NCBI GenBank assembly: GCA_029251505.1
Contig: JAQXDG010000081.1
Span: 48,758-112,757, forward strand
Source of the DNA: Glaciecola sp.
Lineage (GTDB): Bacteria > Pseudomonadota > Gammaproteobacteria > Enterobacterales > Alteromonadaceae
Direction: 5' to 3'
DNA: 64,000 bases
Shown here: one piece after another, positions 11,011 to 20,234 of the stretch
Layout: each line of letters begins with the position of its first letter
Position numbering within the stretch: the stretch's first letter is position 1
Translations under genes and position numbers: made by a program
Notes under the pieces: generated by a model
Databases searched by the model: none
Seen by the model: the letters and a program-made list of their open reading frames with translations, nothing else
What the model was told of the DNA's origin: nothing

Positions 11011-11829
11011 ATGCCATATCAACATTTACTTACCATTGCTCAAGATGCTGCCAAATTAGCTGGCGAAGCGGTCCTAGAAATCTACGATAGCGGCGATTTT
11101 ACCGAATATAGCAAAGACGACGATTCACCGGTTACCAGTGCAGATTATAGAGCCAATGAAATTATCATGGCGTTACTGCAGCAACATACACCGGATATTC
11201 CGATCATGTCCGAAGAAACAGAGCAGTTACAATTATCCGACCGTGCTGCATGGCAACGCTATTGGCTAATTGACCCTATTGATGGCACCCAAGAATTCAT
11301 TGCCCGCAGTGGTGATTTCGCTGTCAACATTGCGCTTATTGAAAATAACGAACCGGTTATTGGTGTGATTTACTGGCCTGCTGGGGAAAGCTTATATTAT
11401 GCGGTCAAAGGTAAAGGCGCATTTAAATCTTGCGCAGTCGAAAACAAACAGATTCATGTAAAGACATTTGTCGATCCGGCTAATGATCCCGTTGTTATTG
11501 CAATTAGCCGCAGACAAAAACGTGAAAATGTCCTCAAACGCTTAGATCAAGCCCGCACTTATCAAACGTTACCAGCAGGAAGCTGTTCTCTCAAAGCGTG
11601 CTTTATTGCCGAAGGTAAAGCTGACTTCTTCATGCGTTTAGGCGTGACTGGAGAGTGGGATACCGGTGCATCACAATGTATTGTATCTGAAGCTGGTGGG
11701 TTAATTCGTTCTGTAGATTTTGAGCCCATGAGTTACAATCAACGTGAATCACTCGAAAATCCAAACTTTGTCGTGTTAGGCGATCAATCGGTTGATTGGG
11801 CAGCCTTAGTTAACTATTACATTGATTAA
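11011..11829 (+). CDS. cysQ: 3'(2'),5'-bisphosphate nucleotidase CysQ
   Basis: Inositol monophosphatase family motifs WLIDPIDGTQEFI and GEWDTGASQCIVSEAGG; ATG at 11011 preferred over 10984. Confidence 0.92.
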   Translation: MPYQHLLTIAQDAAKLAGEAVLEIYDSGDFTEYSKDDDSPVTSADYRANEIIMALLQQHTPDIPIMSEETEQLQLSDRAAWQRYWLIDPIDGTQEFIARSGDFAVNIALIENNEPVIGVIYWPAGESLYYAVKGKGAFKSCAVENKQIHVKTFVDPANDPVVIAISRRQKRENVLKRLDQARTYQTLPAGSCSLKACFIAEGKADFFMRLGVTGEWDTGASQCIVSEAGGLIRSVDFEPMSYNQRESLENPNFVVLGDQSVDWAALVNYYID

Positions 11830-12048
11830 CTACTCTTGGTATTCTTGCGCATCTACGATATTAACACTCTCGTATAATTCAGAATACACTAACACCGCTT
11901 CACCTGAGCGCAATTTAGCAATCACTTGTTGTACCTTGGTGTCCAAGGGGACTTCTTCGGCGCCATAATCAGTGCCCTCGCGTAACACATAGGATTCTGC
12001 CACACTATACAAGATATCGGCGCTTAGTTCTTGGATAGGGATTATCAT
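11830..12048 (-). CDS. YheU family protein
   Basis: Short MIIPIQELSADILYSVAESYVLREGTDYG protein downstream of a yheT-like gene. Confidence 0.88.
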   Translation of the reverse strand: MIIPIQELSADILYSVAESYVLREGTDYGAEEVPLDTKVQQVIAKLRSGEAVLVYSELYESVNIVDAQEYQE

Positions 12049-13082
12049 TTTGTTACTCCTGAGTGCCCACTCCTATTTTGCTCCAAAGCAAGCTGCTCAG
12101 TAATAAATGCCACTAGTCGAGTTCCTAACCATGTTGATGTCGACCATGGCGTACCTTGTGCAAATCCCACATGTCCGCCGCGTGGACTATATTCGTAGGC
12201 AACACTGGGCGATAATGCTTGTGCGCCAGGTACTACCGCTTGATTCATAAAGGGATCATCCAACGCGTGCAGGACTAACGTCGGTACCGTAATATATTTT
12301 AAAAACTGCATCCCAGAGCATTTTTGATAGTAGTCATTTGCACTGGCAAAACCATGCAGTGGAGCCGTAATATTTTCATCGAACTTTTCAAACGTATCCA
12401 GATTGTTGATCTGTGATTCATCGATGCGGACTTTACCTTTGTAGTCTAATTGAGTGAATTTTTGCATTAAGGTCGAACGCATGCTGTTAAGCAGCTTACG
12501 TTGATATACTTGCGAAAATCCTTCAGATATGGCCTTAGCACACTCATCTAAACGCAACGGAGCTGATACACTGACACATGCCGAAAAAGGATTATCCACT
12601 TTGGTTTCACCCGCTAATTTCAACAACATATTACCGCCTAGCGAATACCCAACACCGCATAATGGGATATCAGGATAGCGCTGGCGCAATTTTTCGGTAA
12701 ACCACAATGCATCCGACGTTTCACCACTGTGATAAGCTCGATGAGTACGGTTAGGTTCGCCGCTGCAGCCACGAAAATGCATCAACACCACTTGCCAGGG
12801 TTTACCCAGACATGTCTGCACCATATCTTGAATATAATGTGAATCTTTAGAGCCTTCTAAGCCATGAAATAATACCACGACCGCTTGCGTCTCTTGCGGC
12901 TTGGGTCCCCATGCGAGATCCAAAAAGTCGCCATCCGGCGTATCTACACGCTCCATTGTCATTGGAACAAGACCCCTTTTCCCAAAAAAACGTGGCCAGA
13001 TGGTTTGCAAATGTGGATTTTTACACCAAGCAGGTGCTTGATAGGCGGCTAGATATTTTTGTCCAAATTGTGTGTTAAACAC
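12045..13082 (-). CDS. YheT-like alpha/beta hydrolase
   Basis: NPHLQTIWPRFF, FHGLEGSKDSHYIQ, GVGYSLGGNMLLK motifs; gene order. Confidence 0.92.
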   Translation of the reverse strand: MFNTQFGQKYLAAYQAPAWCKNPHLQTIWPRFFGKRGLVPMTMERVDTPDGDFLDLAWGPKPQETQAVVVLFHGLEGSKDSHYIQDMVQTCLGKPWQVVLMHFRGCSGEPNRTHRAYHSGETSDALWFTEKLRQRYPDIPLCGVGYSLGGNMLLKLAGETKVDNPFSACVSVSAPLRLDECAKAISEGFSQVYQRKLLNSMRSTLMQKFTQLDYKGKVRIDESQINNLDTFEKFDENITAPLHGFASANDYYQKCSGMQFLKYITVPTLVLHALDDPFMNQAVVPGAQALSPSVAYEYSPRGGHVGFAQGTPWSTSTWLGTRLVAFITEQLALEQNRSGHSGVTK

Positions 13083-13641
13083 TAGGCAATGCTCGCTGTG
13101 CTATAGATTCAATGTCTTTGGTAAGGGCGATAGCACCATTTTTCAAGACTTGATCCGAAATGTTATTGGCAATGTGCCCGTGCAAGTATAACCGAGTTTG
13201 CTGTAAGCGCATGTCTTTGTCGTTACCGTCATTAGTGTCAAGCAGTTGATCGTTAAGATGGGTTAATGCCCATTGAATCATCGCTTTTTGCTGTCTTTGC
13301 TCCGCAGCAAGCTCAGTGCTAAGAGCGGCTTTGTAGTCTGCGGAAGTTTTATCGCTGTGCGCTAAGCGAGCTTGACGAATCGGAGCAACATCGTTGTCAT
13401 GGGAATGCACAATTACCGTATTGAGTTGTTGTAGATTGTCCGCCGATAATACTCGATATCCACGCACATCACACCAAATCGCAAATAGCAGCCCGTTAAC
13501 ATGCCCATGATATTGATCTTGCCAGGCTATGCAATGTGCTTGCATACTCGGTAGTCCATATACCTTTACCGAGAACGCCCAGAAGTCATCGACCCAGATT
13601 TTGAGCACCGATATATCGTGGTTATCATTAGCAGAAGACAT
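13075..13641 (-). CDS. TIGR02444-like conserved protein
   Basis: Pattern FWAFSVKVYGLPSMQAHCIAWQDQYHGHVNGLLFAIWC; between yheT- and yheS-like genes. Confidence 0.8.
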   Translation of the reverse strand: MSSANDNHDISVLKIWVDDFWAFSVKVYGLPSMQAHCIAWQDQYHGHVNGLLFAIWCDVRGYRVLSADNLQQLNTVIVHSHDNDVAPIRQARLAHSDKTSADYKAALSTELAAEQRQQKAMIQWALTHLNDQLLDTNDGNDKDMRLQQTRLYLHGHIANNISDQVLKNGAIALTKDIESIAQRALPSV

Positions 13642-15581
13642 TAAGCAAACTGCTCATCAAATTCGGTTTGCGCTTCTTCTAGTGCTTCTTGGGCTTCGCA
13701 CCATGTTTCTTCGGCACTATCGTGTGCTTGTGTACTACTTGCTTGCTCAGAAAGTAATGTTTTGAGCTGTGCCTTTTGGCTATCTTCATACACACTAGGA
13801 TCGCTTAATGCAGCTTCAATCTGAGTTAATTTTGCTTGTGCGCGTTCCATGGCTTGTTCACTTTGGGTAATTTGTTTTCTCAAGGCCGCTGTCGCTTTTC
13901 GAAATTCGGCTTCTAAGCGTTTTTGAGTTTTGCGATCCACCGCAGTCGTATTACTGCTGTTAGCTTCATTGGGTGCCGATTGTTTGGCATTATCGGCCTG
14001 GCGCTCTTTTTTAGTTTCGTTTAATACCCATTGGGTATAGTCATCCAAATCACCACTAAATACGGCGACTTCTCCAGCATCAACCAAGTAAAAATCTTCG
14101 CACACCGAGGCTAATAATGTTCGGTCATGTGATACCAACACCATCGCACCGGTAAACCCTTGTAACGCAAAATTCAGCGCATCTCGCATTTCAAGATCCA
14201 AGTGGTTTGTCGGCTCATCGAGCAACAACAAATTGGGTTTGCGATATACAATCAACGCTAAGGCTAAGCGGGCTTTTTCACCACCAGACATTGGCTTAAC
14301 GATACTGGTTGCTTCATCACCATGAAAGCCAAATCCCCCTAAATAATCACGCAAGGCTTGCTCCGTCGCAGCACGATCGATGTGTTGTAAATGCGACAAT
14401 GGCGATCCTGCCATATCTAACGTATCCACTTGATGCTGAGCAAAATAGCCGATATCTAAGCCTTGTGAGGTCGTGTACTCACCGCTCATAGGCTGGTGTG
14501 CTTGGGCTAACAACTTAATTAAGGTCGATTTACCTGCGCCATTGCGTCCGAGCAAACCGATACGACTACCAGGCACCAAATTAAGTTTAACCTCATGGAG
14601 GATTACGTTATCGCCATAACCAATTTTGACTTTTTCCATTGCAACTAATGGATTGGGTAATTTAGCCGGCGGCAAAAACTCAAAACTAAAAGCACTTTGG
14701 GCATGCACAGGGGCAATTTCTTGCATTTTTTCTAGCTGTTTAATCCGGCTCTGTGCTTGTTTAGCTTTACTCGCCTTGGCTTTGAAACGATCGATAAACG
14801 ATTGCAAATGGGCGGTTTTGGCTTGTTGTTTGGTGTATTCTAACTGTTGTAAACGCAAGCGTTCAGAACGTTGACGTTGATAACTCGTATAATTCCCTTT
14901 GTAATGCAGCAATGTTGCAGATTCAAAGGACAGGACATGTTGCGCTATCGCATCGATAAAGGATTTATCATGTGAAATAAGCAGCAAGGTACCCGGGTAT
15001 TTTTGCAACCATTTCTCTAGCCAAATAACAGCGTCTAAATCTAAATGGTTGGTCGGCTCATCAAGTAACAAAATATCCGATGGACATAATAGTGCTTGCG
15101 CTAAGTTTAAGCGCATGCGCCAACCACCTGAGAAATCACTAACTGGTCGCGTCAATGCTTCGTTATTAAAACCTAGCCCCGCTAAGATAGTCGCTGCGCG
15201 GGCTTGCACATCGTAGGCACCGGCATCTTGTAATTGAGCATGTAATTGACCAATTAATTCCCCTTTTTCTTGTTGTTCAGCTGTCGCTAATTGCGATTGC
15301 AACGCCATCAAGTGTTTATCACCACTAATGACATAATCAAGTGCAGGCTCATCAGTATTAGGAGTATGCTGGGCGACCGCAACCATGCGCCATTCTTTAG
15401 GGATGTGGTACGAACCCGTCTCTAAGCTCAGTTGCTGTTGCAGTAACGCAAATAAGCTAGATTTACCACACCCGTTAGCACCAATGATGGCACATTTTTG
15501 ACCGGGGAAAATATCTAAACTGCTAGGCTCAAGTAAGGTTTTCGTGCCTCGCATAAAAGAGATATTGTTAAGTTTGATCAT
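13641..15581 (-). CDS. yheS: ABC-F family ATPase (YheS-like)
   Basis: Two ABC domains (GANGCGKSSLF, GRNGAGKSTLI), SGGWRMRLNLAQ and SGGEKARLALA signatures, LLLDEPTNHLDL twice, no TM. Confidence 0.95.
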   Translation of the reverse strand: MIKLNNISFMRGTKTLLEPSSLDIFPGQKCAIIGANGCGKSSLFALLQQQLSLETGSYHIPKEWRMVAVAQHTPNTDEPALDYVISGDKHLMALQSQLATAEQQEKGELIGQLHAQLQDAGAYDVQARAATILAGLGFNNEALTRPVSDFSGGWRMRLNLAQALLCPSDILLLDEPTNHLDLDAVIWLEKWLQKYPGTLLLISHDKSFIDAIAQHVLSFESATLLHYKGNYTSYQRQRSERLRLQQLEYTKQQAKTAHLQSFIDRFKAKASKAKQAQSRIKQLEKMQEIAPVHAQSAFSFEFLPPAKLPNPLVAMEKVKIGYGDNVILHEVKLNLVPGSRIGLLGRNGAGKSTLIKLLAQAHQPMSGEYTTSQGLDIGYFAQHQVDTLDMAGSPLSHLQHIDRAATEQALRDYLGGFGFHGDEATSIVKPMSGGEKARLALALIVYRKPNLLLLDEPTNHLDLEMRDALNFALQGFTGAMVLVSHDRTLLASVCEDFYLVDAGEVAVFSGDLDDYTQWVLNETKKERQADNAKQSAPNEANSSNTTAVDRKTQKRLEAEFRKATAALRKQITQSEQAMERAQAKLTQIEAALSDPSVYEDSQKAQLKTLLSEQASSTQAHDSAEETWCEAQEALEEAQTEFDEQFA

Positions 15582-15772
15582 AAATAAATAGTTCGGTGCC
15601 GGTAATGAATTCGCGCAGCATTATAGCATTATGCGCATTATACGTACCACCATTGACTCACATTTAACATCAGATCAGATCGACATATGGGTTAATATTA
15701 ATTGCAGTAACCTAATTATGCGCTTTTCACGTATAATAAATAAAATTAAATCTCCTTTAACACTAGGTAAAC

Positions 15773-15979
15773 GTGATGACGAATAAACTACGTAAACGCT
15801 TCATTGCAGGTGCAACCTGTCCAAAATGTAAATCCATAGATTCCATCATGTTGTATTTTGAAAACAACGTCGAAAAACTCCAATGTGTCAAATGTGATTA
15901 TAAAGATGTGCAGTCAGCAACGGATGTGTCAGCACAAGTCGCCGCTTCAGCCGATGTCATTGGGGTATTTAAGCCGTAA
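15773..15979 (+). CDS. YheV family putative zinc-ribbon protein
   Basis: Two CxxC motifs (CPKCKS, CVKCDY), 68 aa, divergent from yheS. Confidence 0.88.
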   Translation: MMTNKLRKRFIAGATCPKCKSIDSIMLYFENNVEKLQCVKCDYKDVQSATDVSAQVAASADVIGVFKP

Positions 15980-16093
15980 TTAATGCTTTGTGTTTAGATT
16001 GATTACAGGCTAAGCTAGGTAAATGCAGTTTTTTTTACACTGCCGCTACATATTTTTAACAACATCAATCACACGTATTTTCGAGAAGGATCA

Positions 16094-16333
16094 ATGCCTA
16101 TGCCATTTAATACTGAATTAACCGCAGAACTAAACCTTATCCTTAAGTTTCCCAGCACGAGTTTAATGCAAGGGCTCAAGATCCATCATGATGCAAATCC
16201 TGACGTGATCGCAGCAGCAAAACGATTATTTGATAAAGGGATTGTCACGCAAGCCGATGGTGGTTATTTAACAAATTTAGGCTACGATTTAGCTGATCAT
16301 GCCAAAGTCATTCAAGCTGCATTAGAGCATTAA
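16094..16333 (+). CDS. TIGR02647-like small conserved protein
   Basis: MPFNTELTAELNLILKFPSTSLMQGLKIHHDA... resembles this small gammaproteobacterial family. Confidence 0.75.
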   Translation: MPMPFNTELTAELNLILKFPSTSLMQGLKIHHDANPDVIAAAKRLFDKGIVTQADGGYLTNLGYDLADHAKVIQAALEH

Positions 16334-16380
16334 CAGCTCATTACTTAACAATGAGTCAATCATATCTTACATATATTAAA

Positions 16381-16641
16381 TTAATAATGTGGAGGTGGAG
16401 CTTCTTCATCTTGAGTTGCAATATTTGATGGTTGCATCGATTTAAGACGTTCCACCATGTGATTCATTTTATAGGTTATTTGTGCAAGTTGCTGTTGCTG
16501 TTGTGATAATGCATCATTAAGCGACTCTATAGTATCATCTTGAAACGCAACCTTACTTTCCAGATCCACGATGCGCGTATCTAGTTCATTCATTAATTCC
16601 GCATTCAAAACGGATGGAACTGTTGTCATATTTTTTGTCAT
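16381..16641 (-). CDS. slyX: SlyX family protein
   Basis: Coiled coil with the characteristic C-terminus LKSMQPSNIATQDEEAPPPHY; start placed at internal ATG (MTKNMTT). Confidence 0.92.
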   Translation of the reverse strand: MTKNMTTVPSVLNAELMNELDTRIVDLESKVAFQDDTIESLNDALSQQQQQLAQITYKMNHMVERLKSMQPSNIATQDEEAPPPHY

Positions 16642-16703
16642 GGTTGATAAACTTAATAATATCGATAACGGTAGTTTACCATTAACCCGATAGGATAGTA
16701 CAT

Positions 16704-17057
16704 TTACGGTGTCGGTAAATTCCACACTTCAGCATAGCCGCTGGAACTCAATGAAATCATCTGCTGTTCATCCAACAATACCGTCGATACACGACTAGTA
16801 TGGCGAAAATTAAATTTTTGACGATTTTGTTGCAACGACCAGACAGAAATTCCGTTATTAATACTCGAAACAACCGAAAGATTAGCTTTAGCATTAATAT
16901 CAGCAGCCAGAGCGCCTCCGACGGATTGATCGGTTTGTCCTGTCGATTCCGTTTCGGCAAGCCCGCAACCACTGAGCCAGATTGTAAATAAAACCAACAA
17001 AATAGGCTTAAATGGTTGGAAAATGGAACTTTTTAAAGTAGATTGCATCAATACCAC
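16704..17057 (-). CDS. Short putative lipoprotein with one to two WD40-like repeats (possibly truncated)
   Basis: Signal peptide with lipobox LSGC; repeats ending in ISVWSL and AEVWNL; lies between slyX and fkpA. Confidence 0.7.
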   Translation of the reverse strand: MVLMQSTLKSSIFQPFKPILLVLFTIWLSGCGLAETESTGQTDQSVGGALAADINAKANLSVVSSINNGISVWSLQQNRQKFNFRHTSRVSTVLLDEQQMISLSSSGYAEVWNLPTP

Positions 17058-17121
17058 GCTAACTTATTTTACTGGGTGTATATTTACCCAACCCATCCTC
17101 ACATAATGGAGAATTATTATA

Positions 17122-17880
17122 ATGAAACAGTCTTTAGCTGCCATCGCAGTCTTATCAGTATTAGGTTTAACGGCCTGTGGCGAACAAACTGAAGCAACAA
17201 CTGCTTCGCCTGAGACACAAGCAACTTCAGCAGCAAGTTTAGAAACTCCAGTTGCACGTCAATCGTATTCGATTGGTGCAAGCATGGGATCATTTGCATT
17301 AAGCCGTCAAAAGCAACTGGTTGAACTCGATATGACACTGGATATGGAAATCGTTCGTCAAGGTTTTAACGATGCATTAAATGGTCAACCCGCGCTAAGC
17401 TTAGAAGAAATGCAAACTATTATCCGTAATTCAGACCAAGAAGTACGTGCTAAACAAGAAGCTGCCGCTTCGGTTAGTGCACAACAAAACGTGGATGCCG
17501 GCAAGGCATTTTTAGCTGAAAACGCAGCCAAAGAAGGCGTTACAGTTACCGAATCTGGCTTACAGTATGAAGTATTGGTAGAAGGCACTGGCGTTAAACC
17601 ATTAGCAACGGATACAGTAAAAGTACATTACAAAGGCACATTAATTGATGGTACTGAATTTGATTCATCGTACTCACGTGGTGAACCAGCAGAATTTCCA
17701 TTAAACCGTGTCATTCCGGGTTGGACTGAAGGCGTTCAACTTATGAGTGAAGGAAGTAAGTTTAAGTTCGTTATCCCTTCAGAACTTGCCTACGGTGAAC
17801 GCGCAACAGGAAGCATTACGCCAAATTCAACATTGGTATTTGAAGTGGAATTATTAGACGTTTTAAACGACGAAGAGTAA
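17122..17880 (+). CDS. fkpA: FKBP-type peptidyl-prolyl cis-trans isomerase FkpA
   Basis: Lipoprotein-like signal (LTACG), FKBP N-terminal domain and FKBP core VHYKGTLIDGTEFDSSYSRGEPAEFPLNRVIPGWTEGVQLM. Confidence 0.94.
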   Translation: MKQSLAAIAVLSVLGLTACGEQTEATTASPETQATSAASLETPVARQSYSIGASMGSFALSRQKQLVELDMTLDMEIVRQGFNDALNGQPALSLEEMQTIIRNSDQEVRAKQEAAASVSAQQNVDAGKAFLAENAAKEGVTVTESGLQYEVLVEGTGVKPLATDTVKVHYKGTLIDGTEFDSSYSRGEPAEFPLNRVIPGWTEGVQLMSEGSKFKFVIPSELAYGERATGSITPNSTLVFEVELLDVLNDEE

Positions 17881-17920
17881 GGTTAGACGATTAGAGTTAG
17901 ATTTGCGCTGTGACGCCGAT

Positions 17921-17938
17921 CTATCGACTAGTCGATAG
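17921..17938. repeat. Perfect 18-bp palindrome CTATCGACTAGTCGATAG
   Basis: Read directly: CTATCGACT followed by its reverse complement AGTCGATAG, 40 bp after fkpA. Confidence 0.85.
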
Positions 17939-17963
17939 AATCAGATTACTCTCGAATTAGACA

Positions 17964-17990
17964 AACCCATTACGCGTTAATGGGTTTTTT
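17964..17990 (+). terminator. Rho-independent terminator after fkpA
   Basis: AACCCATTA-CGCGT-TAATGGGTT stem-loop followed by a T run. Confidence 0.85.
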
Positions 17991-18144
17991 ATATCTTTGC
18001 GTTACCCCATTAATTGGTTATATTTTTGCTTAATCAATGAAAGATAATTGGTAAAGTATCGGTCTTAATGATAGTTATTGGGCTGCATTCCTAATATTCG
18101 CTTTGTACTTACGTATATTTAATATTGAAAAAAGGAAGACCATT

Positions 18145-18489
18145 ATGAATAAATCGACAACAGCATCTTTAGCTATCGCATCATTATTATCTCTTGGCAT
18201 TGCTGCAGATGCACAAGCAGCAAAAGACAAAAAAGAAAAATGTTACGGTGTTGCATTAGCAGGTCAAAATGATTGCGGAAACTTAGCGGGCACTCACAGC
18301 TGCGCTGGTCAATCGACTATCGATAATGATATCGGTGAATGGAAACTCGTGCCTAAAGGTTCATGTCAAGAAATGGGTGGGTATTCGCGCCAAGACGCAA
18401 AGAAAATGTATCAATCTTTAAAATCCTCTGATGATAAAATGAAAGATAAAGCCAAGCATATGAAAGACAAATCCATGTCGATGAAATAA
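18145..18489 (+). CDS. DUF2282/BufA1-type bufferin precursor (RiPP precursor with signal peptide)
   Basis: RBS AAAGGAAG then ATG at 18145; signal peptide [25 protein letters not shown]; core [28 protein letters not shown]...KGSC with four Cys; followed by DUF692 and DUF2063 genes. Confidence 0.88.
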   Translation: MNKSTTASLAIASLLSLGIAADAQAAKDKKEKCYGVALAGQNDCGNLAGTHSCAGQSTIDNDIGEWKLVPKGSCQEMGGYSRQDAKKMYQSLKSSDDKMKDKAKHMKDKSMSMK

Positions 18490-18533
18490 TTGGTCGCAAT
18501 ACATACATCGTCAACAATAGGGTGACACTCTGC

Positions 18534-19427
18534 ATGCCAACTTTAACGCAACCACAGATCGGTGTAGGATTACGTCACCCACATTACGAGGCAGCCCTAG
18601 CGGCACCTCACGGTGTCGATTTTGTGGAGTTTCATGCAGAAAACCTCTTTGCTCAAAGTGACTTACAGCAACAATTTATCCAAGATGTCGCGGCGCGATG
18701 GGATGTAAGCATCCATGGTACTGCGTTTGGATTGGGGTCAGTGTCACCCCCAACAACGCAAGCATTACAGGCATTAACCGAGCTAGTTAACGCAACTCAA
18801 CCTATCCTCGTTTCAGAACATGTCTGCTTTAATCGCGCTATGCTGCATGGCAAGTTATATCATGGCGGGGATTTATACCCGATCCCATACAACAACACAT
18901 CACTCGATGTACTTTGTCAGCATATCGATATTGTGCAACACCAATTACAACGGCCAATATTGCTTGAAAATCTCAGCGCCTACTTAGATGATATCGAACA
19001 TGAGTACACTGAAAGCGAGTTTTTGACATCGATGGTGCAGCGAACCGGTTGTGGGTTATTGCTCGATTTAAATAATATTCTTATCAACGAATATAATCAA
19101 AATAGCGTCAGTCCGCTTAATAACGCTATGACGTTTATTCGTAATTTACCTAACAATGCAATCCAAGAGATCCATTTGGCAGGTTTTACACCTAACAAAG
19201 TCAACGGCAAGTATGTCGATGATCATGCGCAACCGGTATACGATGAATGCTGGCAGTTATATGCTCAAACGCTAGCGTATACAGGGGTCTTGCCTACCTT
19301 AATCGAATGGGATAATCATTTACCTGATTGGTCGGTACTGCAAGCACAAGCTGAACAAGCGCGTAAGATTGCACTTGCTCACCGACAAACCGCAGATACG
19401 TTGGCTTCAACAGATGAATCATACTGA
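18534..19427 (+). CDS. DUF692 / MNIO family multinuclear iron oxidative enzyme (BufB/MbnB-like)
   Basis: IGVGLRHPHYEAAL, DFVEFHAENLF, SEHVCF, LLENLSAYL, TGCGLLLDLNNI, EIHLAGF motifs; ATG at 18534 preferred (GTG 18522 possible). Confidence 0.93.
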   Translation: MPTLTQPQIGVGLRHPHYEAALAAPHGVDFVEFHAENLFAQSDLQQQFIQDVAARWDVSIHGTAFGLGSVSPPTTQALQALTELVNATQPILVSEHVCFNRAMLHGKLYHGGDLYPIPYNNTSLDVLCQHIDIVQHQLQRPILLENLSAYLDDIEHEYTESEFLTSMVQRTGCGLLLDLNNILINEYNQNSVSPLNNAMTFIRNLPNNAIQEIHLAGFTPNKVNGKYVDDHAQPVYDECWQLYAQTLAYTGVLPTLIEWDNHLPDWSVLQAQAEQARKIALAHRQTADTLASTDESY

Positions 19428-20139
19428 TCTGGCTCATTGGCAAGCACAATTCATCACCTCGGTATTTTCTCAGGATCCACAAGCATCCAATTCGGGCATG
19501 GCGATTTATCGCAACAACCTGGTACTGACTCATAGAGCTAGCATCATGCTGACATTTTCTCGCACCTGCGCATTGCTTGGCGATAATGCCCATATAGCGA
19601 TTTATCGGTATTTAACCGAATTTGGAAAGGCTAGTTATGACTGGGCACTATGCGGTGAACATTTTGCGCAATCCTTAGCCCAACAACCAGAGTTAGCAGA
19701 ACAGTCTTATATCAGTGATATGGCTAAGTATGAATGGTGTCGCCACCAGATTAACCGTGCGCCTGCAAAACCCTTTAATCAATCGAGTATTGGGATGCTC
19801 AGTACTCACGATTGGTCTGATTTATATCTGGATTTAGCTCCAGGTTGGGGGTTATTTAGCAGTGATGATGATATTCCAACGATGTTTGTTGATGCGTTAG
19901 AAAAAAACACGCCTCCCGTTCTTTATGGGACACATCAAACGTGGGTCTGTTGGCGTAGTGGCAATGCACCGCAACAATTAATCGTACCAGCACAAACTCA
20001 GGTGCTCTATCAACATGCCTCTGCGATGAGTATTCGACAACTCGCCGATTTGGCTGAAGTTATTGACGTTGATTTGATGGTATGGCTAGCCTTGCTAATG
20101 CAAACAAAACAGCTATTTGGATTGCGCCTCTTAGATTAA
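19414..20139 (+). CDS. DUF2063 putative DNA-binding domain protein (BufC/MbnC-like partner)
   Basis: IYRNNLVLTHRASIMLTFSRTCALLGD N-terminal pattern; overlaps the 3' end of the DUF692 gene by 14 bp; ATG at 19414. Confidence 0.88.
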   Translation: MNHTDLAHWQAQFITSVFSQDPQASNSGMAIYRNNLVLTHRASIMLTFSRTCALLGDNAHIAIYRYLTEFGKASYDWALCGEHFAQSLAQQPELAEQSYISDMAKYEWCRHQINRAPAKPFNQSSIGMLSTHDWSDLYLDLAPGWGLFSSDDDIPTMFVDALEKNTPPVLYGTHQTWVCWRSGNAPQQLIVPAQTQVLYQHASAMSIRQLADLAEVIDVDLMVWLALLMQTKQLFGLRLLD

Positions 20140-20234
20140 GAAACTTAGCGTAAGAGTCAAACCCGAACAGCATTTAATATAATATGGGGCGCCGGGCGCA
20201 TCAGTGTTGACCATTACCTTGCTATCAAATAAGG

